A stretch of DNA of 64,000 bases, from the NCBI GenBank assembly GCA_963920575.1, contig OY986968.1:263001-327000 (forward strand), written 5' to 3'. Positions 1 to 12,776 of this stretch are shown piece after piece. The DNA is from Narthecium ossifragum (Eukaryota > Streptophyta > Magnoliopsida > Dioscoreales > Nartheciaceae). The translations under genes and the position numbers were made by a program. Position 1 is the stretch's first letter, and each line of letters begins with the position of its first letter. The notes beneath the pieces are model-generated. The model was not told the origin of the DNA, did not search any database, and saw nothing but the letters and a program-made list of their open reading frames with translations.

Positions 1-2096
1 TCGTGAGCAATCAGTCGGTGGCTTTTTTTTCTCTTCCGCGATGACGGCAGCCGGCCGTCGCTCTCTCTTGTCAGAAGGGGAGGACTTTCCCTACCCTCCT
101 TCCCCTTTCCTCCAGCTTTCCCCCGAGCTTTCCTTCCCCTTCTTCTCTTCTCTTCTCTTCTCTTCTCTTCTTCTTCCTTCTTTCTCTTCTTTCCCGCGGT
201 GCTCTGTTTCTTCTCTTCTTCCGCCGGCGAGCTTCTTTTCTTCCGTTCTCCCTCCTCCGGCCACCGATTTTGGCGTTCCAAAGCTTGTTGGATTCGTGGC
301 GACGAGAGGAAGGTTGCTGAGGTGGTTTGGAGTCGTGTTGGCGACTGATTTGTGAGGGATCAACCGAGGAATGCGCAGTTGGGTAGGTTCTTCTACCTAC
401 ATGTGTTCTTTAATGGGCTTCTCGTGATCTAGCCGTTGGATCTTGTTGATCTTTGTCTTGTTGGATTCCTTATGCCTATTAGATTTACTGATATAAGTTT
501 CATGATATTTGGTTGAGATTTGAGTAGGTTTCATACATGATTAAGCTCGGTTTCTCTGTTTTTCTGCTGTTCTTGAAGAACAGCCGGCTTGCGGCGTGTT
601 TTCCGGCCGGCGTGTACGTGATCTTGGGTTGAGATAAACATACGAGTTGTAGATCTCTTCGTTAGCTTTCCATTCCATCTTGTTTCGTAATTTTCCGATT
701 TGTCTACAATTTCTTATGAATTGTTTACTGGAGGGCTGCGTTGCAGCAATTAATTAGAAAGTTAGTTTTGATTAGTGGTTTTCATTAGCGTTTTCCCGTT
801 AATCCAACCGTTGGATGATTATGGATTTTGGATATGTTGATCCATGCATGTAGCTTTACTGGTGGCTAAGTTGGATCTTGAATCCGAAGTCGTTTGGACG
901 TTGGATCGACCAGACCAAATAGCCTCTAGTAGAGAACTTTTGGTGTTTTAAATATAATATTATATGTCGAATTATAATATTATATTTCTACTGTTCATGA
1001 GCGGTTTTCGGGGTTGCTTCCCATTGCAGGAGTCTGCGGTCGATAGTCGCGGTACCGTCGTAATGCCGGGACCCGCTGCGGATCGGCTGACAGCGGTCGG
1101 TGGTACCGCTGCAGCGATCCGGTTGACTTATATGATGTTTGTCATACTGTTGCATGCCTATCTCCTGTTTGTGTATGTCATAGCATGCATTGTTGTTTGT
1201 GCATTAGTTGCATTGGTTAGAGCGTGGGTGATCCTTGGGTCGCCGTCCCGAGGCTGGAAGCTCGGACTTAGCCCTAGGACCGGGGTTGGGTAGTTTGGAC
1301 CCGGTTTGAATGGTGGTGTCCAGTCGATTCGATGATAGGCCTAGAGGACTGGTACACCTGTTGCTTGATGATTGTAGAGGTCGTGTCGGCCTCAAGTCAG
1401 GTGTTGATGATGCCACCGGTGGTGGGTCTTATTCTTTGAGCAGTGTCCGTTCCTGCCAGTAGGGGATCAGTGTGGGCCCATGGCGAGTTGGGTGACCACA
1501 ACTGGCACCCTGCGACACTAGGTGTATCCAGGATGAGCCCAGTCCGTTGGAGTGACCATAGTCGGATATGCCTAGAGATCACCGGTGAATGGTAATGGAA
1601 CCATTGTAGCTCACTCGAGTCTGGCTTGAGGGCGACACTGTTGCGTTTCCCTCTTCCTTCTGTGTGACGTAGTGTAGATCCCTACTGAGCTTAGTGCTCA
1701 CACCTACCCGGGCTGCGTTTTACAGGTGCATGCGTCAGTTCCTCTTCTGTGGCCCCTACCGGGCAGTTGGTCGGCGGTGCGGCGACGCCTGGTGGACTTT
1801 GAGAGGTGGTGATCGTTTACTGCTTTTACCCTATGTTAGTTAGTCTCCTACGAGAGTAATGTTGTACTTTGAATCTTCCCCTCTCCGAGGATTTGTATAT
1901 TTAACACTTTGAGTTTTAAATCTGTGGTTCGAGGTTTTACTAATCAATGTTGTATCTTTAATTGAGGGTGCTTTGGTGAACTGTTAGAGAGATCAATAGG
2001 TTAGAGGGATCCCTCGCCAGCTTTGTTTTTCGCATTTTGTAGGTTCCGGTTCGCGTCGCCCGGCCCGGTTGGGCTTTCGCGGGTCAGGGCGCGACA
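1..2096. other. Non-coding, probably retrotransposon-derived DNA
   Basis: No convincing protein is encoded here; the short open frames are low-complexity or random-looking. The first 250 bases are pyrimidine-rich, with CTTCT/TTCTC runs. Bases 1200-2096 are moderately GC-rich, lack introns or domains, and stop abruptly at a GGGCGCGACA end where a tandem repeat begins. The texture (long non-coding, promoter-like, ending in ACA) resembles the LTR or untranslated part of a plant Gypsy element. A matching second LTR would lie outside the window, so this is inference only. Confidence 0.3.
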
Positions 2097-2540
2097 ACCA
2101 CTCTGTACCAGCCTTGTGCCGGTCAGCACCATAACAAAAACCTATGTGCCAGTGCCAACCATAAAGTCAATGCCGACAATAACATAAACCTATGTGCCGA
2201 CCATAAACCTATGTGCCAGTGCCGACCATAACATAAACCTTGTGCCGGTCAGCACCATAACATAAGCCTATGTGCCAGTGCCGACCATTAAAACTCCGTG
2301 CCAGTCGGTGCTGACATATGCCAAACAGTACCACTCTGTACCAGCCTTGTGCCGGTCAGCACCATAACATAAACCTATGTGCCAATGCCAACCATAAAGT
2401 CAATGCCGACCATAACATAAACCTATGTGCCGACCATAAACCTATGTGCCAGTGCCGACCATAACATAAACCTTGTGCCGGTCAGCACCATAACATAAAC
2501 CTATGTGCCAGTGCCGATCATAAAATCAATGTCGATAACC
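2097..2540. repeat. Higher-order tandem repeat, 233-bp period
   Basis: Two large units begin at 2097 and 2330, each opening with ACCACTCTGTACCAGCC. Inside each unit are degenerate subrepeats of about 30-45 bp built from TGTGCCAGTGCCGACCATAA and TTGTGCCGGTCAGCACCATAA variants. The second unit follows the first nearly base for base and frays out near 2540. The nested periodicity (short subunit, 233-bp supra-unit) is that of a small satellite or of a tandem array inside a transposon. It has no coding potential. Confidence 0.85.
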
Positions 2541-2917
2541 CACTGGCACGGCCGGCCGTCCGTCCCAATCGGCATGGAAGGCCTTCACTATCACCACGTT
2601 AGGATATAGAACATTAACATGTACTATTCAACACTTGATGCTTATAACCATCTTATCTTATTTGAAGTCAACATCGTGATCCTCCATGGAACAAGAAACC
2701 TCAGATGCAGAGATTGGACACATAAAATCAACAACTGAGGGACGCCGGATGAAGCCCCTCTGTAATAACTTGAGGCCGGAAAAGAAGCCAAGGCCTGAAT
2801 TTTCACAATCAGATGAGAACTTTGTATAGAAAGCGTGTATACTCTTCTTCGTAAGTAATTCATTCCTTGTGGAAATGCTACTCCAAGGCAAACCGCTAAG
2901 AAACTTATATAAATTGC
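2541..2917 (-). other. 3' flank / probable 3' UTR of the NADP-ICDH gene
   Basis: No gene is seen. The stretch lies directly downstream of the TGA stop of the minus-strand isocitrate dehydrogenase gene and should contain its 3' UTR. No polyadenylation site could be fixed. Short open frames on the minus strand here simply run through the last exon. Confidence 0.5.
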
Positions 2918-5900
2918 TCACAGAGCTGCAACAAGTGAAAGCTTCGTTTTCAGATCCTTGGCAACAGCATCTATGAACTCCTCCGTGCTGAGGTAGAATT
3001 CCCTTGAAACCCTGCAAAACAGGGGAATGAAGTGGTCAAGAAAGGATAAAAACAATGGCATGCCCATAATCTTGCATGGAATGCAGTCTGATTTCATTAG
3101 AAGTGAATCATAGATGTGTCTTGAAATGATTAAAGGATTAGTATTAACACCAAATGCTAAAAATACCTTATTGTCAAATTTATGTACAGAGGGGAACACA
3201 TTCTTCACCCACTATATACAGGAAAACATTAGGTTATCCTAAGCTAGCAGGACAATAAAGTGTAAAGTTCAGTTATAGAATTGATAGAAAACTAACAAAC
3301 TTAAATAGCCTAGGAATTTAAGATTGTAAATTAAACAAATGATAATAAAAAATAATTCGTACTTCAGATATAAGGAAGAAACAAGTTGTAACTTGTAAGA
3401 GTAAACTTACTTTGGACCATGTACGAGAAGGGCTAGGTCCTTTGTCATTTTACCCGCTTCCACCGTCTCAACACATGCAGATTCAAGCTTTTGCACAAAA
3501 CCCAGCAATTGGTTATTATTATCAAGCTTACCTCTGCAATGTCAACAAGGCCAAGCATGAGATAAGGGAATCCAGATAACATCAACAAATTGTCATCTCA
3601 AAATCAGCAGTAGTAGAGCATATTAAACAAAATTGACCAAAGAACACAGACCATGCTTGAAAAATATAGACACCCCAGCCAGAAGTTTAGAAGTTATCTA
3701 CAGGACATTAAAGGAAACCTGTGGTGAAGTCCTCGAGTCCATGCAAATATGGAAGCGATACTGTTCGTACTCGTCTCTTGTCCCTTTTGGTATTGCCTGA
3801 AATGTCTTGTTACAGTCCCATGAGCAGCTTCAGCCTCTAACGTTGTACCATCTGATGCTAACTGACAAGGATAATGTCATGCACGCCAAATGTTAGTCAA
3901 ATCACGGCATGAACAGGTTGATACAAGTTTGAGACATGAGTTAAAACAATTACCAGCACTGATGCCATTAAGCCCAAAGAACCAAAACCTACACACAACA
4001 TAATTAAATCCATAAGGAAAGATAAGCAGACATACAATCCACACCAACTGACCGACTAATTTAATGACCTGAGTATGCTCACATGCGAATTACATGCACT
4101 AACATCCCCAACTGGAAATGGCACTAAGATATTCAATCAGAAATAGCAAGATAATTAAGTCCTCATCTATCTTAATTTCCTAGATAGTTTCCCATCACAT
4201 TGCCAATATCTTAACTTAAAGAAATCAAAAGAATGGCATTAATCCAGCAAGCACAACTAAATTAATTAACTAACACCATCATTACACTCAGAGACCCAAA
4301 ATTCATGAGATAGCTTACCTATGAAGCCAGATAAAATGCAATCAAATATTCTCCAAAAAAATAAAAAACAATAGGAAGTCTTTTACATATTAGTGCATGA
4401 TCAAGAGTATGTAGCAATTATTGGGGAAGTCATAAAATTAATCAAAAGGAACTATCTTAGATATTAACGAATGATGAGAACACGTAGCACCTTGGGCAAG
4501 AAAATCACTCTGGACATCTCCATCATAGTTTTTGCAAGCCCACACATACCCACCCTCACTTTTTAACACATAAGCTACCATGTCATCTATCAGCCGATGC
4601 TCATACCTGATCAAGTAAATATGTTAAGAACCATATCAAAGATCTTTAGTTCTGCGAGGAGAACAGGTCAGAGGTCTCTATGATACCAACCATATTGATT
4701 GTTCTTCAAATTTTTCCTTCCAGTTCTCTTCATAAACCTCCTGAAATATGTCCTTAAATCTGCATTAAGTCCGTTTCAGATATTAATCGACCATTGCCAA
4801 AGATCTGCTCTTTGACTATTAAATGACAAAGCCATGACAAATTGGAAGTTATGAAGCACATGCACCAAAGTATCGTGAATATGGCATCAACTAGACACCC
4901 GCAGAAAAGAAAACATGCAAACAAATGAAACAGCCCTTAAAATGCAACAGGATTTTTGTAGTTAGTGGCAGGAAGGTGTGGGATATTTCCAGTTAGATGC
5001 TTCTTCAAGCTCTAATGAAGAGTATCACGCTTAATTTATAGTAAATAACCATGTACATATAATTTCCTTCAGTAAGGAAATGATGGGAAGGTTTGAGCAT
5101 CATGGAGCACAACACAGGAAAATAACGTGGTAGGTATACATGTTGATTCAAAATACAACGATTGACAACTTTGATGGACGTGGGCAAAACTTATAACCAG
5201 AGTGTTGAATGAAACAAGTTAAAGCTTCATCAGACTAACTGACAACAAGATAATTGTTGCCATAAAGATATCGTAGTACCTTCCATCGTATTTCTTCAGG
5301 ATTGTATTTTTCGTGCTCAAGTAGAGTGGCCATTTCTTCAAAAACGCCATGGACATTGATGATTGTGCAAACGTGCGAATAGACTAGAAAAGATTTGGCA
5401 AAAAAAGAGATAAAATTTCTCTCGAGGAAATGACAAGATAAGTGCATCTGTTTGATTGTCTGCAATTCAAAAATGAGGTTGACAATGACAGACCTCATCC
5501 ACATTGTACATGGACAATGCAATACCAGGCCCCTTAAAATCATAAACATCCAACTCCAGAGGCTTCTCTCCATCAGCAGGGACTGATACATAACAAGGCA
5601 AACAACAGAGACAGATAAGTGCATGCAACGATTAACCACAAACTCTTTGGGACTAATTATTCAGCAAGAAGATGATGAAAACCTGCTCTTACCGAATACC
5701 ATTTTCAACTTCCCAGGACCATTAACAATCATATCAGTTGCCCGATACTGATCTCCAAATGCATGCCTGCCAATGCATATAGGTTTCTTCCAACCTGCAA
5801 ATAGCAAGGAATTGAGTTTCATGCTAGCAGCTCATTGATCATCTAATCCTAAAGCACTAAATATGAGCCTACCTGGAACAATACGTGGAATATTACGGCA

Positions 5901-8900
5901 CACGATTGGCTCACGGAAAACAGTTCCTGCAAAAATATCAAGACTAACATCTTACTACTATGAAAAGAAATACCTAGGGTGTATGTAATAAATCAAAAGT
6001 AAGAAATCAAGTATGAGGAAAAAGGCCAAGGATTTCATGCAGTCTCCACATTACATTAGGCTGTTCTCATACTGAACCCTAAATTTATGCTTCTTTCCGG
6101 CGTTTACAAGTCAGGGATACTTCACTGCAATACATACTAGGAGCTAGATTGGTAGCAATAGTAGGGACCTAATAGCAGTAAACTAGTTGTTCCTGGTTCA
6201 AAAATTGAAACAATTGCAGAAGATGCCAAGATGACTGATAGCAAAACAAAAAAAAAATTGGCAAGAATAAAATGCAAGCAAACCATTTAAGATATTTCTT
6301 ATAGTGCCATTGGGGCTCTTCCACATAGCCTTGAGCTTAAACTCCTTGACCCTGTCTTCATCTGTATAGATTAAATGAACATTTCAGACATGGTGTCACG
6401 CAAGATAAGCTCTCATAAAATCTCACGCTTGAAATTAGGAACAGGCAAAAGAGAATACCCTCATACAATGAAGAGCGAGTTGTGCATATGTTGATTGGAA
6501 GCAGTAGTCATCCAACATAAAGTAGGATGCAAGAAATTTTTTGCACTAACATCGATTATAATCTGAGATAATACTACACGACCACATAAACCAAAGAAAC
6601 CAGGAAGAAAGCATTTGTATCAATGCTGCAAGATAACAAAAGCATATTCAGGAAATGTCCTGATGAAAATATGATTATATTATTGAATTTTTCATGATCA
6701 AAAAGCCGTTATATATGAAGCAACACTTTGAAGAATAAGCAGGAAAGGGCAAAATTTTACAATGCACTTTAAATGACGACACAACTAAAAGCGGACTTGA
6801 TAAGGCCTAGAAACTCAGAAGTGATGTTTAGAAGTTAGAAGATTAGAGGACTGAGCAATTGTTTTAGCCAAAGTGCAGTCAAATTAGATTCGCAGATATC
6901 TAGCTATTTGGTTTCAGCTAGTGCTGTTTTTCAACTTATTCACAAACCTAACATCACAGAATTCTCATCAAATCCCAATTCAAGAAAATACAATATTACT
7001 TTGTTAGAGATCCTTTTGATACGGAAGCAATGAGATGTCAACAAAGAATTAGCTTTCAAGAGATCAACAAAAGGCTCCGAGAGCGTCATAAAGCATGCAA
7101 TGTCAACCAACAATTAGCTTTTAATCCTTCATACTTCTACTCTAGCATCATATCAAAGTGGAGATGTCAACCAAGTAGCTTTAGACTAAGATGAGGTGAC
7201 TTACCCAGTCTAATTTATGCCATTAGGCCTAATCTTCGCTATGGACTAAGATGAGGGGAGTTATATCCAGCCTAACTTTTATGCTACTAGGCCTAATCTA
7301 ACGCCTAGATGAGGCATAAGCATCTGAGCAGTTGCTTGCCTTCAGGGCTTTCGAAAGCTCTAAGCAGGAAGGCAGTATGCCAATCAATGACAACCTTGTT
7401 TCGGAAGACAGCGTTTTCATTCTCAGCCAACCTTTCAACTACTGACCTTAAAATTAAACAAAAAAACTATGAAACCTAAAGTTGCCTTTGACTAACTAAA
7501 CAAGGGTCATCCACCGTTCATCGAATCTTGCCATCTCACCCTTCACATAGCAAGTATCTCCAGCAAAAATTATACTCAGAATTAGGAAACTGCTAAGATG
7601 CAACATATCATTAAGAACAGTAAGACAGAAGGATTACATGTACAATATTTTATGGATCAACTGAGTCGTATCTTATAAGCCACATCTCATACGAGGCAAA
7701 TAATGTCTTTAGTGGGCAAGTAATCTTTACCAGGAGTAATTGTAGCACATTTCACTGCAACATTATACCTGAAAGATTAATAACATTGTCAAGAATGTCA
7801 ACATAATAGTAGATTAATATAAAGACTAAAAATAAGAAAAGCAAATTCGAAGAAGAAAGACAATATTGGCTTTCTCGAGGGAAAAAGATGTTCCAAGAAA
7901 TCAAGCTCTTCAAAAGTTCAAACCATTTCATCTTTAAATCCCACATATTGAATTTTATACTCAAAGACTGGATACTTCAGCAGTCTCAATTATGTAGAAG
8001 TTGAGTTTTCTAGTCTATTCACGTCTCCCACAAGCCAGGAACAAATTTATAGGCATAGGTATTCCAACTGAACTTGCCATATTGACCCTCTCCGAGCATG
8101 TTTTGGCCTTGAGGGTTTCTTGTCCTCCAACAACAGTAGCTAAAAGGAACCCTACTTATATCTTAAGTGCCATGAACCAAATAATCGCCGAGCACTCCGA
8201 CAAAGTAACACACATAATAACATCCCCATTTCCTTGAGAATCTTGCACAATATTAAAAATGCAATCCTTTTGAAGCCGGAATAACAATGAGAACCTTCAC
8301 AAGCAAACTGGTATGAAAATAGCAGTTTAAAAATATGGCATAGAATTTTTCCTTAAAGATTAACGTCGTTCAGAAATCTTTCCCTCACCAAAATCCTTCA
8401 CGAACATGTAGCATGATGAATTGTGCTAAAGGAAGACAACATATCCAATAGGGAATCTATTTGCGCTAAAAAAAGTAAATTCCTCCTCCAACTACTATAC
8501 TTCAAGGCCAAAGTGGCCAAGCCAGCACAATTCATACTTAATTAAAAGCCTAATCTAAAGGATGATCGTACTTGGCGCACAATATACATCTACTATTTTT
8601 ATGTTTCTAAGAATAAACAGGGCATTGTCAATCTTTTAGGATAAGGGCCAGCTAAGACAAGTCAAATAATACTTCCTAACCTAAAACTAAGCAGAGCGAG
8701 AATAATGGACAAGATGATAAAACGTGTGCATTATCAACTCTCTTTAATCCTAGCACCTTGTCAATCAATGAGCCTTCCCGCGTGAAACTCATCAACCCTT
8801 GACAGTCGAGCTTACAACCAAATCCACCATCGTTTACTCTTTCTATTGACCATATATCTTTTTCATGAAAATGTGTCTATATAGGTAACATGTTCTTGTT

Positions 8901-9790
8901 ATCCTGCTACTTTGCGACCTTGTATTTGATATAACTCAATTAATGTCCAAAATTGTTACTGTGTCCCGCTTCCCCTCCCAAAACAAGTAAACTGACAGTC
9001 AGCTATGCCGGGGATATTTGATCACGACAAAGCTTACCCGCATACTTTTTCAGATCATCTTTTCTTCCAAGAATGACACACCGCATCCCAAAAAGACTGA
9101 TAAGGAAAAGAAACAAGCAAAGAGGCAAAGATGCTGTACTTAAGGGCGGCTAGCGCGCTCTCAACCGTCACCCTATCATCAGTGGCGTCGCGATTCACAA
9201 TCCCCAAATCGAAGTAGTTGATATCCAAATCCAAATACGGGAAAATAAGCTGCACCGAGAAGAGCCAATCATCAAAATTCAACTCCAAACACATGATACA
9301 CGATCCCAGACATTAAGAAACGTATCCAAGAAAGAGCATAGATCACACACCCGTTCCTTGATCATCCACCATATGACCCTCGCCATCTCATCGCCTGCAA
9401 TCGAGAGGAACCATTTCAAGATTATTATTTTTTTTAAAAAGCAAAAAAAAAATGGGAAAAAGAATCGGATAGCAGGGTTTAGGGTTTAAGAGGGGGGTAA
9501 CGACCGTCCATCTCGACGATGGGATTCTGAACTTTGATCTTATCGAATGTGGAGACGGTTGAGGCGCAGCGGATGGACGCGTTGCGGGCGCAGCCGGTGG
9601 GGCGGAGGGCGACGCTGTTGGGAGAGAGAAGTCCATCGAAACGCCTCGGGTGACACGAGGAGGGCCGTGAAATCGTAGAGAACCTAGAAAATTGAGAGGA
9701 CGAAGAGGGAGAGATGGCGGAGGAGGAGGAGGAGGAGCGGAGGACGGCGGCGGCAGCAGGCATGGCTCGCAGGCGAAGCCACCACCTCAT
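2918..9790 (-). CDS. ICDH: NADP-dependent isocitrate dehydrogenase, organellar isoform (15 coding exons)
   Basis: Oxidatively decarboxylates isocitrate to 2-oxoglutarate, making NADPH. Coding exons on the minus strand: 9790-9505, 9394-9351, 9249-9140, 7768-7731, 6361-6284, 5926-5873, 5794-5693, 5582-5494, 5383-5280, 4759-4691, 4606-4491, 3988-3954, 3861-3719, 3533-3411, 3011-2918. All introns are GT-AG and the phase is continuous, giving 1485 nt and 494 aa. Residues 1 to about 75 are rich in Ser, Arg and Ala, as in a mitochondrial or plastid transit peptide; a second ATG nine codons downstream could also serve. The enzyme core starts at [15 protein letters not shown]. Visible signatures are the substrate loop SPNGTIRN (S175), the metal-site run NYDGDVQSD (351-359) and the NADP-binding HGTVTRH (389-395). 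The C-terminus LVAAL is not a peroxisomal signal. Cytosolic isoforms lack the long N-terminus, so an organellar location is inferred. Confidence 0.96.
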
Positions 9791-10044
9791 TAGGCATAAG
9801 TAAAAATTAACAAGCTGAGCCGAATTTGGTTATTAGTGCAGGATTTTTGAGCATTACTAATACAATAATCATATTATTTGTATAAACGACCAGATTATAC
9901 TATGGGTTATTTTTATTTTAAGCCCAAAATTCTAGACCCCCAACCTACAGCTGGTGGCAATACGCGTGAAGTGTTGACGTTGGTGGCTTAGCTACAGCTG
10001 GTGGCAATACACTGACGTGCCATTCATTCGATTGGTGAAGCGTA
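9791..10044. other. Intergenic with a 19-bp direct repeat
   Basis: This is the upstream region of the isocitrate dehydrogenase gene and includes its probable 5' UTR and promoter. The 19-mer CTACAGCTGGTGGCAATAC occurs twice, at about 9946 and 9991. No other gene is seen. Confidence 0.6.
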
Positions 10045-10689
10045 TAATACAATTAGTTAATTGGTGTTTACATTAAATTTGATTGGTACACTATTATCAT
10101 TAGATTTAATGTGTAAACATCATTTTATGTCAGTTATGAACAGTTATGATTAGTTATGTAATTCTGATGACATTTTTGCCCCTCTGTTAACCCAGACCCA
10201 GTATTCTCTTTTCTTTTTCCTTTTTCCTCTTTTCTCTTTTCTCTTTTCTCTTTTCTCTTTTCTTTTTCCTTTTTTTCAGTTTGGTGTTCATGAATATTGT
10301 CTTTTATCTTTTTCATGTTTTCGTTGATGTTCATGTATGGATTGTATTATTATCTTTCTCTCATTTTCATTAATGTTTATGAGTATTCTCTTTCCTCTTT
10401 TCCAATGATGTTCACGAATGAAATGCAGTATTCTCTTTTCTAAAAAAGAAAACCCATAAAAGAGAATAATGAGGAATGGATTGCATTGCAGTATTCTCTT
10501 TTCTCTTTTCTCCATCGTAGCATCGCTGCATCTTCCCCATTGCAGCATCGCCGCAGCCATCAATCCCACCGCCATCGCGCTGCCGCGCGTCGCTGCTGAT
10601 CAATGCTTAGGAGGGAGAGGAGCGGTGGCGGTCGGGAGGCGGCGGATCTGAATCTGGGAAGGAGAGGAGCAGCGGCGGTCGGGGGCGCC

Positions 10690-10905
10690 GACGGATCAGG
10701 GTGGCGGAGTAGGGCGCTTTGAGGTATTCGAAGCCCATGTGGGCGTCGACGTTGCGGTCCATGATGCGGGAAGCCTCGGCCAGGATCTCCTCGGCGCCAT
10801 TCCTCGCGGAGGAGGAGGATTTTCCGCTGGAGGAGTCGAGGACGCGCTCGAACTCATCGAGCTCGACAAAGCCGTCGTTATTGGGGCGGATGATGTCGTC
10901 GGTGG
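10690..10905 (-). pseudogene. Possible captured EF-hand protein fragment
   Basis: Read on the minus strand, this part of the GC-rich block stays open and gives a segment containing RPNNDGFVELDEFERVLD, followed by a Ser-rich linker and GAEEILAEASRIMDRNVDAH. The pattern N-x-D-G-x-V-x-x-x-E-F resembles an EF-hand calcium loop, with Arg replacing the usual Asp at loop position 1, so binding would be impaired. There is no start codon or complete domain, and it sits inside the TIR transposon, which fits a transduplicated gene fragment. Chance resemblance in GC-rich DNA remains possible. Confidence 0.35.
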
Positions 10906-11350
10906 TTGTCGGGGCGCCGGCGGATCTGGATCTGGGATGGAGAGGAGCGGCGGTTGGGCGCCGACAAATATGGTTTTGGGAGGGAGAGGAGCGGCGGTCG
11001 GGAGCCGGCGAATCTGGATCTGGGAGGGAGAGGAGTGGCGGCGGTCGGAGCGCCGGCGGATCTGGGCGACGGAGCAGGGAGCTGGATCTGTATCTGGAGC
11101 GCGGTGGATCTGGGCGGCGGAGCAGGGGCGCTGGATCTAGAGCAGGGGACGCACGCAGAGTTGGGCGGCGGAGCAGGGTGCTGGTCTGGGGTCGCGTAGG
11201 ATCTTGCGGCGGAGCGGGCGGTGGACCAGGACGGTGGAGCGGGTGGCGGACCAGGACGGCGGAGCGGGCGGCGGACCAGGAAGGTGAAGGTGGGGCGGAT
11301 CTGGAGCCGCCGGCTGGGGGGGAAGGGGAGGAGGGGGGGGGGATTTAGAG
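10905..11350. repeat. GC-rich degenerate minisatellite
   Basis: Irregular repeats of GGCGCCGGCGGATCTGGAT, GGGAGGGAGAGGAGCGGCGG and related phrases alternate here, with spacing of roughly 50-70 bp. Several overlapping open frames on both strands exist only because the repeats lack AT-rich stops. I see no protein signature. Confidence 0.6.
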
Positions 11351-11520
11351 GGGGGCATAGGTGTCTTTTGAAATGGTAGATAGTGTTAAGGCCCCAAATC
11401 TTATGTTTAGTGTTTTTTTAACGGGATAAGTCTAGTTTATGGTGTTGAGGCCAATAACATCACTAATCTCATGAAATTTTTGACCGCTTAAAATATGCTT
11501 CTAATGTAGTGCCTCCGAAT

Positions 11521-12059
11521 TAGGGGTGGCAATTTGACCCGTAACCCGCGAACCCGACCCGACCCAACCCGAATTTCACGGGTTTGGGTTTAGGGTATTC
11601 GGGTGCGGGTCGAAAACGGGTCGACCCGCCACCGACCCGCCAAAAATTGGGTCGGGTTCGGGTTAAGGAGGCTAACCCGCCTAACCCGTGACCCGTGACC
11701 CGAACCCGACCCGACCCGACCCGTGACCCGTTAGTGACCTGTTTAGTGACCCAAACCCAACCCGTGACCCGTTTGACCCGTTAGTGACCCGTTTAACCCG
11801 CCTAACCCGCCTAACCCGTGACCCGCCAAACCTCTCTCTCTTTAATTTTATCATTTAACCCGCCAAACCCGACCCGACCCGTTTAATAAACGGGTTAGAC
11901 GGGTCGGGTCGGGTTGACCCGTTTAAAAATGGGTCGGATTCGGGTTGATAAAATCGACCCGTTTAATAAACGTGTCGGGTTCGGGTTGGCCTTTTGGGTC
12001 GGGATAATGGACCTCAACCCGACCCGAACCCGACCCGTCGACCCGTTTTGCCACCCCTA
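11521..12059. mobile_element. hAT-type MITE with GGGTCGGGTTC-rich interior
   Basis: Starts TAGGGGTGGCAA and ends with its inverse TTGCCACCCCTA. The element is flanked by a perfect 8-bp target duplication, CTCCGAAT, at 11513-11520 and 12060-12067. Eight-base duplications and this TIR are typical of the hAT superfamily. The interior is almost wholly degenerate GACCCG/CGGGTC and AACCCG repeats in both orientations, so it can fold on itself. No protein is encoded. It lies inside the larger TIR element and is therefore younger. Confidence 0.85.
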
Positions 12060-12654
12060 CTCCGAATCCAGAGTATCGCACCTTTCATGTGTAATAATGC
12101 ATCCCTCAATATCCCATTGATTCCGCCACGTATACTATACATCGACATATATTATATAAAATCAATTTTTATTACTCTATCATCTTACTCATGTATTTTT
12201 TCGTACGTAACAGTTGAGTTATAAAAAGACGATGAGAGAGGGGGGACATGTGACAGCTGAGTCATAGTGAATAGATGTGAGGAGAGAGGGGGCAGTAGGG
12301 GTGGTTAGGAGTAATGAGGATAGGTGATTACCATGTCAGGTGGCACAATACCAACCTACTATAAATATATGATTAGATGACAAATATTCAGTGGAATCTC
12401 GACGCTGCAACGACTTTAACTGTCCATAACTGACATAAAATGGTGTTTACACCTTAAATCTAATAATAGTAGTGTAGCAATCAACAAGTTTCACAAATTT
12501 GATGTAAACACTAATTAACTATTAAAAAAATTGTAATAAAAGCGGGGGAAATGCAAAAGAATGGTGTTAATTTTTTGTTGGCGTGGAATTCTCACCTTTG
12601 TGCATTTTTTTAATCTTTCTCACTTCAATTTCAGATCCATGAATTTTTGATTGA

Positions 12655-12682
12655 TAAGATTATTATTATTATTATTATTATT
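12655..12682. repeat. (TTA)n microsatellite
   Basis: About nine perfect TTA units run into a short T run. Confidence 0.9.
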
Positions 12683-12776
12683 TTTGCTGTAACATGGCGA
12701 GCCATCATCTCAATAGGACACATTTGCACCGACTAGGTATGTGAGTGGTATAATTTTTCTTAAAAGGCCCCGTAAC

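Larger units (their letters stand above)
10045..12537. mobile_element. Non-autonomous TIR DNA transposon, about 2.5 kb
   Basis: The sequence at 10045-10136 matches the reverse complement of about 12422-12537 as a terminal inverted repeat of roughly 95 bp. Shared blocks include TTAATTGGTGTTTACAT, TATTAGATTTAA, GTGTAAACA and CATTTTATGTCAGTTATG. Each arm also has an internal palindrome (TGTTTACATTAAATTT against AGATTTAATGTGTAAACA). No transposase is encoded. The interior carries a pyrimidine-rich stretch (10200-10540), a GC-rich block (10540-11350) and a later hAT MITE insertion at 11521-12059. Exact ends and a target duplication could not be fixed; long TIRs around a gene-like interior suggest a Mutator-type (Pack-MULE) element. 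Confidence 0.65.

Noticed and set aside
2097..2540. CRISPR-like array
   Set aside because: Subrepeats are contiguous and variable with no unique spacers, in a eukaryotic context.
5235..5639. 134-codon minus-strand frame ending NNYLVVS
   Set aside because: It runs through an intron between two isocitrate dehydrogenase exons; the conserved protein uses a different frame in the downstream exon.
10719..11358. Overlapping open frames of 66-209 codons in the GC-rich block
   Set aside because: They come from GC-rich tandem words lacking AT-rich stops, are open in several frames at once, and show no domain.
11521..12059. Interstitial telomere array
   Set aside because: The core word is GGGTCGGGTTC in both orientations, not TTTAGGG, and it is bounded by hAT TIRs with a target duplication.
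12240..12366. Further Helitron 3' end (ATTACCATGTCAGGTGGCACA)
   Set aside because: It resembles the third 3'-end type, but the hairpin does not pair well and no CTRR end in the right place was found.
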